Source of the DNA: Paenibacillus silagei
GTDB taxonomy: Bacteria; Bacillota; Bacilli; Paenibacillales; Paenibacillaceae
Assembly: GCF_017874735.1 (NCBI RefSeq)
Contig: NZ_JAGGLV010000019.1
Span: 62,001-126,000 of the forward strand
Direction of reading: 5' to 3'
DNA: 64,000 bases
This document shows positions 33,918 through 42,271 of the stretch, piece after piece. Under the pieces are notes generated by a model. The model worked only from the letters and a program-made list of their open reading frames with translations. It had not been told where the DNA came from and did no database searches. Each line of letters opens with the position of its first letter. The first letter of the stretch is position 1. A program made the translations under genes and the position numbers.

Positions 33918-34373
33918 ATGAATCAACACAAGGATTTCAACCTGCCTTCTGTCCGCCTGAATGCGGGCATGTACGCTCTGACCAAGCTGTCGGCCGCCGG
34001 ATTGACCTTCATCCTGATCTCCCTGTTCATGCTGATCCATGGCTATGAGAACGGAATTCCGTCCGGCTGGCCGGTATCGGTGCCTTATGCCATCTACGCC
34101 TACGGCCTGCCGGCTGCCATCCTGGCCGATGCGCTGCTGCGCATCTTCCGCTCCACCTCGCTCAGCCCGGCGCTGGCCCTGTACGCCATTGCCGGCTATG
34201 GCGCCGGCCTGTGGCTCACTGCGGAGCAGGGCGGCGACTCCCTTGTCTCCGGCCTTACCGGACTCGCAGTCCTGCTGCTGTTCCGCATCGCCCAGATCGC
34301 GGGCGAACGCTTCCCGATCCTGCTTCCCTTCTTCGCTCTGTTCATTCCACTGATCTGTCTGGTCTTGTTCTGA
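33918..34373 (+). CDS. predicted integral membrane protein, 151 aa
   Basis: Four hydrophobic segments (near 20-42, 52-72, 80-100, 125-148). Start MNQHKDFNLPSVRLNAGMYALTK with GAGAGGA 9 bases upstream, preferred over an in-frame ATG 21 codons earlier. I recognise no characterised family. A good intrinsic terminator lies about 120 bases downstream. Confidence 0.72.
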   Translation: MNQHKDFNLPSVRLNAGMYALTKLSAAGLTFILISLFMLIHGYENGIPSGWPVSVPYAIYAYGLPAAILADALLRIFRSTSLSPALALYAIAGYGAGLWLTAEQGGDSLVSGLTGLAVLLLFRIAQIAGERFPILLPFFALFIPLICLVLF

Positions 34374-34489
34374 CCTGGCGGGTTCAGGCAGGGCGGAGCA
34401 CTGGGGAGGGCCGGGATGGCGGGCTGGATGGGATCAGTATTCGGAAACCGCAAACCCTTCTCACGGCACATTGTGTTCGGTTTAATACG

Positions 34490-34531
34490 AAAATAAAAGT
34501 CGGGATGCGACTGATGCACCCGACTTATTTT
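34490..34531 (+). terminator. intrinsic terminator of the 151-aa membrane protein gene
   Basis: AAAATAAAAGTCGGG pairs with CCCGACTTATTTT around a 14-base loop, with a T-rich tail. Just before it lies one isolated copy of the hairpin-array motif (CATTGTGTTCGGTTTA, 34470-34485). Confidence 0.85.
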
Positions 34532-34564
34532 CATTCCTGGGGGTGACAAGGCCTCTGTCTTGTC

Positions 34565-34720
34565 ATGCCTGTTTTTCGATTATATTTGGACCACACGTCT
34601 CCGTCACGCCCAATATGGTCGGTTTTTCGATTACATTGGGCCCGATGACCTCGCGCTCACACATTGTGTTCGGTTTTCGCATACATTGGGGCTGATGACC
34701 TCGCGCTGGCACATTGCGTT
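34565..34720 (+). repeat. hairpin array 4 (3 degenerate units plus fragment, about 49-bp period)
   Basis: Cores near 34568, 34616, 34665 and 34713: two with right arm CGATTATA or CGATTACA, one TGTGTTCGG, TTTT, CGCATACA. Spacers carry CCGATGACCTCGCGCTCACA. More diverged than the other arrays, so probably decaying. From 34720 to 35101 I see no gene. Confidence 0.7.
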
Positions 34721-34932
34721 AACTCTTATCGTCCGGTGCATCGCGCTCAAGTAGGATGCCCGAAGCAAACAATTGGAGAAATGTGTCTTATTTCATCCGT
34801 TTCTGCCGTTTACAGGCAGGCAAGTGGAAAAGCTCCAACTAATAAAGTTAGTTTTGTCGCCTGGGGTGAAATATGCTAAATTAAGTGCCGTTTATCCACC
34901 TAACGTCCCGCCAGAACTCATCTGCTCATCAG

Positions 34933-34953
34933 CAGGTGGACAAAATCCACCTG
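34933..34953. other. isolated perfect hairpin in a 380-bp gene-free stretch
   Basis: CAGGTGGA, loop CAAAA, TCCACCTG. A second small inverted repeat, AACTAA, TAAAG, TTAGTT, lies about 90 bases upstream. No T run follows either. They may be remains of a repeat element or a terminator region for the minus-strand gene. Confidence 0.45.
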
Positions 34954-35101
34954 TTATCCGCTAACGCAGACAGCAGACTAACATAGACTTTGAACTCCAA
35001 GCAGCCCGTGCGCCAGAGCGAGCAAGAGCTTGAACTTGTTAATCAAATGTTGACGGAGGGCTGGCGCTGTTGGTTGGAGACATCAAACCCGGTGCTTACA
35101 T

Positions 35102-37000
35102 TTACAGCGCCTCGATAATATCCCCGGCGATCAGGGCAGCAGGATGGTCCCGCTTCCGGGCAGCACGTTCTCCGGCCAGCCCGTGTAGATAGACTCCGAA
35201 CGCGGCGGCCTGATCCACCTCCAGGCCCTGGGCCAGCAGACCGGAGATGATGCCTGTCAGCACATCGCCCGCACCGCCGGTACCCATACCGGGATGCCCG
35301 GTGATATTGATATAGGCCAGCCCTTCGGGCGTTGCTATTACGGTATGGGCTCCTTTTAGCACAAGGATTACCCCATGCTGAACTGCGTAAGACAATGCCA
35401 ATCCGATCCGGTCCCGCTGCACCTCCGCTGTAGATATCCCCGCCAGACGGGCCATCTCCCCCGGATGAGGGGTCAGAATAACCGGATGGCGGCGGCTCCA
35501 GCTCCGGTAATCGGTATCCGCCAGTATATTCAGCGCATCCGCATCAATAACCATAGGACCCTCCGTCTCTTCCCATAGTCTGCGGAGCCACTCCGTGTCT
35601 CCTTCGAACCGGCCCAGGCCGGGGCCGATGGCTGTACAATCGCGGCTGGTACTGAGCCGCAGCACCTCAGCGGCCGTACCCGCGTTCCACTCCCCGTCAC
35701 CTCCGGTGACCGGGGCCAGCATCAGCTCCGGTACAGAACCGATCACATAGGGCAGCAGCTTCTCCGGCAGCGCCCAGGTTACCAGCCCGCAGCCTGCGCG
35801 CAGTGCAGCGCGGGCAGACAACAGGCCTGCGCCGCTCATGCGCAGGCTTCCTGCTGCAAGCAGGACATGCCCGTAGGTGCCCTTGTGGCCCTCGGGCGAA
35901 CGGCGGCGCGCCAGGTCAACCTTCAGGCGCGCCGTCAGTACTTCCGGCGTCAGGAGGCTGACCTGGACGCCGCCCTCCCGGGCAAGGGCAGCGGGTATGC
36001 CGATGGAGCGGACCACGACCCGCCCGGCGGCCCCAGCGCCGGGATATTGCAGCAGCCCCCGCTTCAGGAACGCGAGGCAGACGGTCACTGACGCATGAAT
36101 GCAGGGCTCATGCGTCTCCCCCGTGTCCGCATCCAGCCCGCTGGGGATGTCCGCGGACACAATGGCTCTGCCGCTGGCGTTCGCAGCGGCAATCAGCTCC
36201 GCATAGGCACCGCGCGGGGCTCCCGCGCTGCCTGTGCCGAGCAGCGCATCCACGATGCCGCTGCATGCGGCAAGGTCCAGGGCGTCCTTGCCGTAGACTA
36301 CGGCAGGAATGCCCATAGCTGCAGCGGCATCACGCTGCAGCGCGGCTTCGCCGGCCAGCGACTCCGGCGCGGCCGCGTACACCAGCGTGACGGCGATGCC
36401 GGCCTCACGCAGGTGCCTGGCGGCGGCGAGACCATCGCCGCCGTTATTGCCCTTGCCGGCGAGGACGAGCCAATGCTCTCCGCCGGCACCGGCAAGCGTC
36501 AGCGCTGCATCTCCGCCGACGGAGAAGCCCGCAGCGTCAGCGCCGAAGCCAGGCGCCCCGCGCCCGCTTAAGGCGCCCGCTACGTCACCAGCTGCTTCCG
36601 CTCCGTCCCGCATCATTCCGCCACCTGTCGTTCCCGCTCCTTCCCACTTCACTTCAGCACCTGATATTCCCGCTCCGTTTCTCCACACTCCACCTCGAGC
36701 CGTGCCTGCCCCAACATGCCGGGCTTCACCACCAACTACACCTGCTCCATCCCTCCCCAATTCGCTACCTGGCACTCCCGCTTCACTATTCCGCACTACA
36801 CCTCCAGCCGCTCCCGCTCCAGCCCCCCACATCCCGCCACCAGGCACACCAGCTTCACTTGCCCGGCGGCGGCATAGGGCGATGACCTCCTCGGCAATGG
36901 CCCGTCCCGCATTTTCCATCAGGGCGATGGCCGGGATGCCCAGCCGCTCGATCGTGTCGCGGTCGAATGCCCGCATCTCCTCCGCTGTCACCACATCCAT
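35102..37000 (-). CDS. nnr: bifunctional NAD(P)H-hydrate epimerase / ADP-dependent NAD(P)H-hydrate dehydratase with repetitive insert
   Basis: Repairs hydrated NAD(P)H. The N-terminal YjeF_N epimerase (MDVVTAEEMRAFDRDTIERLGIPAIALMENAGRA...; LAGKGNNGGDGLAAARHL) is fused to a C-terminal carbohydrate-kinase-like dehydratase (from about 345; GHKGTYGHVLLAAGS, LTPHPGEMARLAG, ITGHPGMGTGGAGDVLTGIISGLLAQG). GGAGGTC lies 7 bases before the ATG. At 632 aa it is about 110-125 residues longer than usual. The extra segment (about 47-172) sits between the first helix and the nucleotide loop, and is Gly/Ala-rich with a 12-residue period (AGxxGGxxxxxG). The flanking catalytic parts look intact, so the enzyme is probably active with a disordered loop. 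Confidence 0.94.
   Translation of the reverse strand: MDVVTAEEMRAFDRDTIERLGIPAIALMENAGRAIAEEVIALCRRRASEAGVPGGGMWGAGAGAAGGVVRNSEAGVPGSELGRDGAGVVGGEARHVGAGTARGGVWRNGAGISGAEVKWEGAGTTGGGMMRDGAEAAGDVAGALSGRGAPGFGADAAGFSVGGDAALTLAGAGGEHWLVLAGKGNNGGDGLAAARHLREAGIAVTLVYAAAPESLAGEAALQRDAAAAMGIPAVVYGKDALDLAACSGIVDALLGTGSAGAPRGAYAELIAAANASGRAIVSADIPSGLDADTGETHEPCIHASVTVCLAFLKRGLLQYPGAGAAGRVVVRSIGIPAALAREGGVQVSLLTPEVLTARLKVDLARRRSPEGHKGTYGHVLLAAGSLRMSGAGLLSARAALRAGCGLVTWALPEKLLPYVIGSVPELMLAPVTGGDGEWNAGTAAEVLRLSTSRDCTAIGPGLGRFEGDTEWLRRLWEETEGPMVIDADALNILADTDYRSWSRRHPVILTPHPGEMARLAGISTAEVQRDRIGLALSYAVQHGVILVLKGAHTVIATPEGLAYINITGHPGMGTGGAGDVLTGIISGLLAQGLEVDQAAAFGVYLHGLAGERAARKRDHPAALIAGDIIEAL
36485..36862 (-). 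repeat. degenerate 36-bp (12-codon) repeat insert inside nnr
   Basis: At least seven consecutive 12-residue units of the form AGxxGGxxxxxG (for example AGVVGGEARHVG, AGTARGGVWRNG, AGISGAEVKWEG, AGTTGGGMMRDG), then a Gly/Ala-rich tail. The nucleotide units are diverged, but reading frame and length are kept. Confidence 0.85.
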
Positions 37001-37109
37001 TGGTCCAGACCTCCTTCATAGTTGCTTCGATTGTACTAAGTCCCGTTTCAGCAAGCAAATAACCCAGGTAGCTCATGGCAGCCAACGAGCAACAAGCCCC
37101 CAGAACAGC

Positions 37110-37140
37110 AAAAAGCCCTCCCGCTACGAAGAGGACTTCT
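37110..37140 (-). terminator. minus-strand terminator between the NAD(P)-binding protein gene and nnr
   Basis: On the minus strand AAGTCCTC, loop TTCGTAGCGG, GAGGGCTT (one G-U pair), followed by TTTGC. Separates nnr from the upstream genes on that strand. Confidence 0.7.
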
Positions 37141-37209
37141 TTGTTAGATAGGTAATGATCCCAACTGCTTAGTCTTGAGGATCAGATAAGCATACTTGGA
37201 TCCATAGTT

Positions 37210-37392
37210 GCATTCCATACACCTAAAAACACTCAAAAGCACTGCCTTCCTCTTCTAACTGTAGTTTGTACAACTAAATCTGCCCAATTGGGGAGAATCC
37301 CGGCACAGCGGCATTTTTAAATGTACAGACTGCAACTAAACGGATAATCGGTGGAAAATCAGGCGTTTTAGTTGTACAGAGTGCGCTTAAAC
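37210..37392. repeat. dispersed element of about 185 bp, copy A
   Basis: Contains GTAGTTTGTACAACTAAA (37261-37278) and two inverted versions, TTTAAATGTACAGACTGC (37316-37333) and TTTAGTTGTACAGAGTGC (37367-37384), plus a weak first copy near 37206. Aligns over its whole length with the copy at 56.6-56.8 kb, including TTCCTCTTCTAACTGTAGT and CTAAATCTGCCC. No gene is seen between 37001 and 37457. Confidence 0.8.
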
Positions 37393-37457
37393 CTGCCGCT
37401 GACTCCACCTCTTCCTTTCCTCTGCCTTTTCACCTTCCGCCTCCGCGTATCCTCCCA

Positions 37458-38090
37458 TCAATATCCCACAGTAAACCTGGCTCTGCTGAAATTACCTTCC
37501 TCCAGCTCATCGATGACCGCCACGGCAAAATCCTGGATGCTGATGCTGCTCCGGCCGTCTTCGTCTACAATCAGCCGGTCGAGGCCGATGCGGAATTGGC
37601 CGGTACGGCGTCCTTCTACCAGAGCGGCAGGCGGACTAAGATACGTATAGTCCAGCTCCGACCCTCTATAGATCTCATAGGCATTAGCATGAGCCGAAGC
37701 CAGCGCGCGGTAGTCCTCCGGGAATCCGGCGGTGTCCATCAGCCATTCTCCCGATTCCGTCTTGAGGCTGCCTGCTCCGCCGACAATGATCAGACGCTCA
37801 AGCCCAGCCGCCCGCAGCCCCTCCAGCAGTGAATCCGCTACCCGCAGCAGATCATTCTCATGCCCTGCCGCCGGACCGAAAGCACTGATTACCTCCTCAT
37901 GTCCGCGCACGGCTGCCTTTACCGAGGCCGGGTCCAGCAGATCAGCAGCCGTCACCTGCAGCCGCTCATGCTGAAGGCTGAAAGCTTCAGGTCTGCGTAC
38001 CGCAGCCGTGACCTCATGTTTTCTTTTTAACGCTTCCTGTACGATGGCACTTCCAACCCTGCCCGATGCTCCAAACACTACAATATCCAT
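37458..38090 (-). CDS. NAD(P)-binding oxidoreductase-like protein (NmrA/YwnB type)
   Basis: Rossmann-fold protein, 210 aa. MDIVVFGASGRVGSAIVQEALKRKHEVTAAVRRPEAF is the GxxGxxG dinucleotide site with the Arg pair favouring NADPH; DLLDPASVKAAVRGHEEVISAFGP follows. Atypical short-chain reductase family (NAD(P)H-binding, PF13460 type). Substrate unknown; B. subtilis YwnB is the nearest named relative I can think of. Confidence 0.88.
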   Translation of the reverse strand: MDIVVFGASGRVGSAIVQEALKRKHEVTAAVRRPEAFSLQHERLQVTAADLLDPASVKAAVRGHEEVISAFGPAAGHENDLLRVADSLLEGLRAAGLERLIIVGGAGSLKTESGEWLMDTAGFPEDYRALASAHANAYEIYRGSELDYTYLSPPAALVEGRRTGQFRIGLDRLIVDEDGRSSISIQDFAVAVIDELEEGNFSRARFTVGY

Positions 38091-38150
38091 TCTCCCGCTG
38101 CCTCACTTTCCTAATCTGCTATCCTTTAGCATTACACGAATTCACACGAT

Positions 38151-38564
38151 TTATCGCCGCAGAAACATTCCCTGTGAAGCAGGCATTACCGGCTCGAACC
38201 CGAATTTGGCATACAGCTTGGCCGCTTCCCCGTCAGCAATGAGACTGATATATGCCTTCTCCGGCACACTGTCCAGGAATGCGCGGATTTCCCCCATGAT
38301 GGTTTTTCCGAGACCCCGTCCCTGGAAGGAAGGCTTCACTGCTATATCCGTCACTTGAAAAAAACATCCCCCGTCCCCAATTACCCTGCCCATGCCCACC
38401 AGCAGCTCCCCCGCATACACCGTCACCGCAAAAGCAGAGTTAGGCAGTCCGGCGGAAGCCCCCTCTATGCTCATCGGACTAAGCCCGGCTTCCTGCCGCA
38501 GCGCCAAATAATCCTCAACCGAGGGAAGCTCCTGCCGGATCTCCGGCTGTGCTGAATTTATCAT
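38151..38564 (-). CDS. GNAT-family N-acetyltransferase
   Basis: 137 aa from MINSAQPEIRQELPSVEDYLALRQEAGLSP; AGGAGG lies 6 bases before the ATG, so the 33 extra upstream codons are excluded. The acetyl-CoA motif is VTDIAVKPSFQGRGLGKTIMGEIRAFL (QGRGLG) and the C-terminal AAKLYAKFGFEPVMPASQGMFLRR is conserved in this GNAT subgroup. Substrate unknown. Confidence 0.92.
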   Translation of the reverse strand: MINSAQPEIRQELPSVEDYLALRQEAGLSPMSIEGASAGLPNSAFAVTVYAGELLVGMGRVIGDGGCFFQVTDIAVKPSFQGRGLGKTIMGEIRAFLDSVPEKAYISLIADGEAAKLYAKFGFEPVMPASQGMFLRR

Positions 38565-38813
38565 ATCGTTCCTCCTGTATCTTTTATCCAGTATCCTATT
38601 TACTGCAATCTGCAAGCATAACCCGCCTGCTATACTGATACCAATATATATGTATTTGTTCAAAATTGAAACGCCCCGCCTCCTCCGGCGTACAATAACT
38701 CAAAACACAGCTCTTGCACTCTGCAGACGGGCAGGTTATTCTTACCCCGTGTCCTTGGGTAAACTGTGGATAGACAAGCAACACTACTATTTTGGAAGGT
38801 TGGTGAAGTAATT

Positions 38814-39122
38814 ATGTCTCCTACAGGGAAACTGTTTAAATGGGGAACTTTCGCTTATGAGGCTTTTCTGGCGCTGCCGATTATCGGGGGAAGCTTTGTG
38901 GTGGCAAATGCCTGGGCGCCGCTAGGAATCGCTTTTCTGCTGCATGCTGTAGCCATAATCATTCTGCTGAGAGAGCGCGGTCCGATTATCGGGAATGCAG
39001 TGGGCGTGGTCACCTCGGTGGTTGCCTTGATTCCTTTTGTCGGCTGGGTGATGCATGCCATTACCGCTATTATTCTGCTCGTAGAAGGGCTAAGCGGATC
39101 ACGGCGCAATCCACGATACTGA
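38814..39122 (+). CDS. small integral membrane protein, 102 aa
   Basis: Three hydrophobic segments (about 15-35, 38-55, 60-92) with Gly-rich helices (GNAVGVVTSVVALIPFVGWVMHAITAIILLVEG). Start MSPTGKLFKW, preferred over an in-frame ATG 16 codons upstream because GGAAGG and GGTGAAG lie just before it. Resembles small Paenibacillus/Bacillus membrane proteins of unknown function. Confidence 0.72.
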   Translation: MSPTGKLFKWGTFAYEAFLALPIIGGSFVVANAWAPLGIAFLLHAVAIIILLRERGPIIGNAVGVVTSVVALIPFVGWVMHAITAIILLVEGLSGSRRNPRY

Positions 39123-39165
39123 CAGTAAGCACATTAATCAATGAACAAGAAGTACCTTACTAATT

Positions 39166-39633
39166 ATGATTAAAGGATTATACGAAGCCCATTTACCCGT
39201 TTCTAATCTGGAAGCATCTATTGAATTCTATAAAAGGCTGGGGCTGAAATTCGCCTGGCGCGATGAGGACACCGCGTTCTTCTGGATTACAGAGGGGCGG
39301 AGCTGGATCGGATTATGGGAAGGGCCGGAGGTTCAGACCCCTTATCACCCTTCCCTGAGGCATATTGCCTTCGAAGTCACTTATGAGGACCTGAAGCAAT
39401 CGCTCGCCTGGCTGCGTTCCCTACAGATTGACCCGGTTCCTTTCGGCAGCAGAAGCACGGTTGAGCCTTTTATCCGCCCCCATCAAGGCAATGCCTCGGT
39501 TTACTTCAATGATCCGGACGGCAACTCTCTGGAGCTGCTGTGTCATATCGAAGTCCCTCAGGGGTTGAAGACGATCACAAGCAAGCTGTCTTTTGAGGAG
39601 TGGGAGGAGCTGTGCAGGAAGTCCAGCGATTAG
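39166..39633 (+). CDS. VOC/glyoxalase-family protein
   Basis: 155 aa single-copy VOC fold. Metal-ligand positions can be read at His9 (YEAHLPVSNLEASIEFYKRLGL), RHIAFEV (His) and GNSLELLCH (Glu). DPDGNSLELL is the family signature. Could be a dioxygenase, lyase or antibiotic-binding protein; nothing in the context decides. The ribosome binding site is weak. Confidence 0.86.
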   Translation: MIKGLYEAHLPVSNLEASIEFYKRLGLKFAWRDEDTAFFWITEGRSWIGLWEGPEVQTPYHPSLRHIAFEVTYEDLKQSLAWLRSLQIDPVPFGSRSTVEPFIRPHQGNASVYFNDPDGNSLELLCHIEVPQGLKTITSKLSFEEWEELCRKSSD

Positions 39634-39674
39634 TTCCAGCAGCCATGCTGAGAGGAACCTACAGGGAAACCGAC

Positions 39675-39925
39675 ATGTATACTGTTTTCCGCATACATTC
39701 GGGCCACACGTCTGCATGTGAGCATAATGTATACTGTTTTCCGCATACATTCGGGCCACGAGTCTGCATGTGAGCACAATGTATGCTGTTTTCCGCATAC
39801 ATTTGAGCCACACGCCTGCATGTGAGCATAATGTATACTGTTTTCCGCATACATTCGGGCCAAGCGTCCGCATGTGAGCACAATGTATGCTGTTTTCCGC
39901 ATACATTCGGGCCACACGCCTGCGC
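39675..39925 (+). repeat. hairpin array 5 (5 units, 52-bp period)
   Basis: Units start at 39675, 39727, 39779, 39831 and 39883, exactly 52 bp apart. Hairpin: TGTATGC, loop TGTTTTCC, GCATACA (units 3 and 5 perfect, the others TGTATAC on the left). The spacer is TTCGGGCCACACGTCTGCATGTGAGCA-like and nearly constant. Lies between the convergent VOC and yezD genes. Confidence 0.92.
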
Positions 39926-39970
39926 GCCACTTATTCACAACAGAAGAAAATCATAATTTCCTATACCACA

Positions 39971-40010
39971 AGAAAGACCTTCCCTTGGTTGCCCAATGGA
40001 AGGTCTTTCT
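39971..40010. terminator. terminator between array 5 and yezD
   Basis: AGAAAGACCTTCC pairs with GGAAGGTCTTTCT (13 bp). On the minus strand it directly follows the yezD stop. Confidence 0.8.
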
Positions 40011-40013
40011 GTA

Positions 40014-40235
40014 TTATCCTCGTCCCCCTGCACGGGTATCGGTCCGCCGGCTTCCGGTCTCTCCACTACCACGTGAATTTGCTGTGCTGTTCTCGAAACG
40101 TTTGCGCTCCGTGCGCTCCATCTGTACGATTTGGCCTTCATGCACTACGATGTGCAAGGAGCCGAATTCCATATCGTCGAGCAGTTCCGTTATCCGCGCA
40201 AGCCATACCTCATCCACCTTCAGTGGTTTAGCCAT
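40014..40235 (-). CDS. yezD: YezD-family (DUF2292) small protein
   Basis: About 73 residues; the family core is VWLARITELLDDMEFGSLHIVVHEGQIVQMERTERKRF, followed by a charged, probably disordered tail of about 25 residues that is not part of the family. GGGAGG before ATG at MAKPLKV. DUF2292 genes frequently sit next to sulfate or cysteine uptake genes, and here it is the last gene after cysW, about 100 bases away. Function unknown. Confidence 0.85.
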   Translation of the reverse strand: MAKPLKVDEVWLARITELLDDMEFGSLHIVVHEGQIVQMERTERKRFENSTANSRGSGETGSRRTDTRAGGRG

Positions 40236-40335
40236 TCGCAAGCCTCCCTTTCCCGGTTAGGGAATAACTCTACCTAAATTCCGTTATTACCAACTTGTAT
40301 ACTATGAATTAACTTAGCACGGCACCCAATAGCTG

Positions 40336-41199
40336 TCAATGAGCATTTTTGCGTACAAGCAGGCTTTTTACAACCATCGTCACCAGTGCCAGCAGGAGCA
40401 GCAGAGAAGCCACCGCGAAGGATGCCGAGAACTGATATTCGTTGTACAAAATTTCGACATGCAGCGGCAACGTATTCGTCTCTCCGCGAATATGCCCGGA
40501 CACCACCGAGACGGCCCCGAACTCACCCATGGCCCGTGCATTACAGAGAATAATGCCATAGAGCAGGCCCCACTTGATATTCGGCAGCGTTACGCGCCAG
40601 AAGATCTGCCACCCGTGCGCACCGAGCGTAATCGCAGCCTCCTCCTCCTGTGTGCCCTGCTCCTCCATCAGGGGAATCAGCTCACGGGCTACGAACGGGA
40701 ACGTGATAAACAGCGTAGCCAGCACGATGCCCGGCAGGGCGAAGACGATTTTGATATCATGGTCGCTTAACCAGGGGCCGAACCAGCCATGCGAGCCGAA
40801 CACCAGAATGAAGATCAGCCCGCCAATCACCGGTGATACGGCAAAAGGCAGATCGATCAGCGTCACCAGAAAGCCCTTGCCGCGAAAACGGAACTTGGTT
40901 ACCGCCCACGCCGCCGTTACCCCAAAGACCGTATTCAGCGGAACCGTAATGGCGGCGACCAGCAGCGTCAGCTTCAGCGCCGAGGCGGCATCCGGGTCGG
41001 TCAATGCGGCCCAGTAGACATCCAGCCCCCGCTTCAGCGACTCCACCAGCACAATAATCAGCGGCAGCGCAATCAGCCAGAGCAGGACCAGTCCCGCCAG
41101 GGAGATGAGCACCCATTTCACCGCTTGTGACTCCGTCGTAGAAGGCGATGACGCACCTGTACGCGGCCCGGGGACATGCAGGGGAACCGTACCGGCCAT
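40336..41199 (-). CDS. cysW: sulfate ABC transporter permease CysW
   Basis: Inner-membrane permease of the sulfate/thiosulfate importer. 287 aa with six hydrophobic segments. FRFRGKGFLVTLIDLPFAVSPVIGGLIF and EEEAAITLGAHGWQIFWRVTLPNIKWGLLYG (EAA loop) are family signatures, and ARAMGEFGAVSVVSGHIRGETNTLPLHVEILYNEY identifies CysW. AGGAGG precedes the ATG. The N-terminal 25 residues are variable. Confidence 0.96.
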   Translation of the reverse strand: MAGTVPLHVPGPRTGASSPSTTESQAVKWVLISLAGLVLLWLIALPLIIVLVESLKRGLDVYWAALTDPDAASALKLTLLVAAITVPLNTVFGVTAAWAVTKFRFRGKGFLVTLIDLPFAVSPVIGGLIFILVFGSHGWFGPWLSDHDIKIVFALPGIVLATLFITFPFVARELIPLMEEQGTQEEEAAITLGAHGWQIFWRVTLPNIKWGLLYGIILCNARAMGEFGAVSVVSGHIRGETNTLPLHVEILYNEYQFSASFAVASLLLLLALVTMVVKSLLVRKNAH

Positions 41200-41308
41200 A
41201 TTTATTCCTCCTAAAAGTTTTGTTTAGCATAAGCAACTTGAATCCGCTCCTAACAAAACTCGCTTCGAAAGCATATGCTTAAGTTTTATGAAGCATACCC
41301 GTTCTCTC

Positions 41309-42160
41309 TTATCGCGAGCTCCTCCGCGCCCAGTGCTGAAGGCTGTTGATGACCAGCAGCATCAGGAAGGAGAGCAGCAGCAGAATCAGGGCCACAGCGG
41401 TGGCTCCGGCGTAATCGAACTGCTCCAGCTTGGACATGATCAGCAGTGGGGCGATCTCTGTGCGCATCGGCATATTGCCGGAGATGAACACGACAGAGCC
41501 GTACTCGCCGATACCCCGGGCGAACGCCAGGGCGAAGCCCGTAAGCAGCGGCGGGAGCAGCTCGGGCAGGACAATCCGCAGGAAGGTGCGTCCGCGGCCT
41601 GCCCCCAGCGTAGCAGCGGCTTCCTCCATGTCCCTGTCCAGATCCTCCAGCACCGGCTGCACCGTGCGGACGACAAAGGGAATGCCGATGAACATCAGCG
41701 CCAGCGTGATGCCCAGCGGCGTGAAGGCAACCTTGAAGCCCAGCGGCGTCAGCAGGGAGCCGATCCAGCCGTTCTGGGAATAGAGGGCGGTCAGCGATAC
41801 GCCCGCCACGGCTGTAGGGAGCGCGAACGGCAGGTCGATCAGGGCATCGAAGATTCTTTTGCCGGGGAATTCATACCGCACCAGCACCCAGGCCAGCAGC
41901 AGTCCCAGAAAAACATTGATCAGGGCCGCAGCGCCCGCCGTACTCAGACTGACACGGTAGGAGGCCAGGACGCGGGCATCCGTAGCCACATCCCAGAATT
42001 TCGCCCAGCTCAGCCCCGTTGAATTGAAGAGCAGCGCGGACAGCGGCAGCAGGACCACAAGACTCAGATACAGCACGCTGAATCCCATCGTAATCCCGAA
42101 ACCCGGCAGCAGCTTGCGCCGTGACACTGTCCTTGCAGCAGCTTTGGTCGTGACATTCAT
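41309..42160 (-). CDS. cysT: sulfate ABC transporter permease CysT (CysU)
   Basis: Partner permease of CysW. Signatures: PGFGITMGFSVLYLSLVVLLPLSALLFNS, VRYEFPGKRIFDALIDLPFALPTAVAGV and MEEAAATLGAGRGRTFLRIVLPELLPPLLTGFALAFARGIGEYGSVVFISGNMP. Start uncertain: MNVTTKAAARTV (used here) or an ATG four codons upstream that touches the AAAGG site. Lies between sbp and cysW on one transcript. Confidence 0.96.
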   Translation of the reverse strand: MNVTTKAAARTVSRRKLLPGFGITMGFSVLYLSLVVLLPLSALLFNSTGLSWAKFWDVATDARVLASYRVSLSTAGAAALINVFLGLLLAWVLVRYEFPGKRIFDALIDLPFALPTAVAGVSLTALYSQNGWIGSLLTPLGFKVAFTPLGITLALMFIGIPFVVRTVQPVLEDLDRDMEEAAATLGAGRGRTFLRIVLPELLPPLLTGFALAFARGIGEYGSVVFISGNMPMRTEIAPLLIMSKLEQFDYAGATAVALILLLLSFLMLLVINSLQHWARRSSR

Positions 42161-42271
42161 CTGCCCATTCATCCTTTCCTGCCTTCGGCATATGGCCGAT
42201 CAGCCTCTGGCGGAATTCCGCCTGTCAGTATGGTCTTGCCGCTTCTGCATCATCGTTCACGAACTCCGCTG

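Noticed and set aside
39421..39938. Minus-strand frames with repeated MYAENSIH-like peptides, and similar frames at 55.6-56.2 kb and 4.2-4.5 kb
   Set aside because: Products of the repeat arrays and of shadow coding; no start signals and no protein-like composition outside the repeats.
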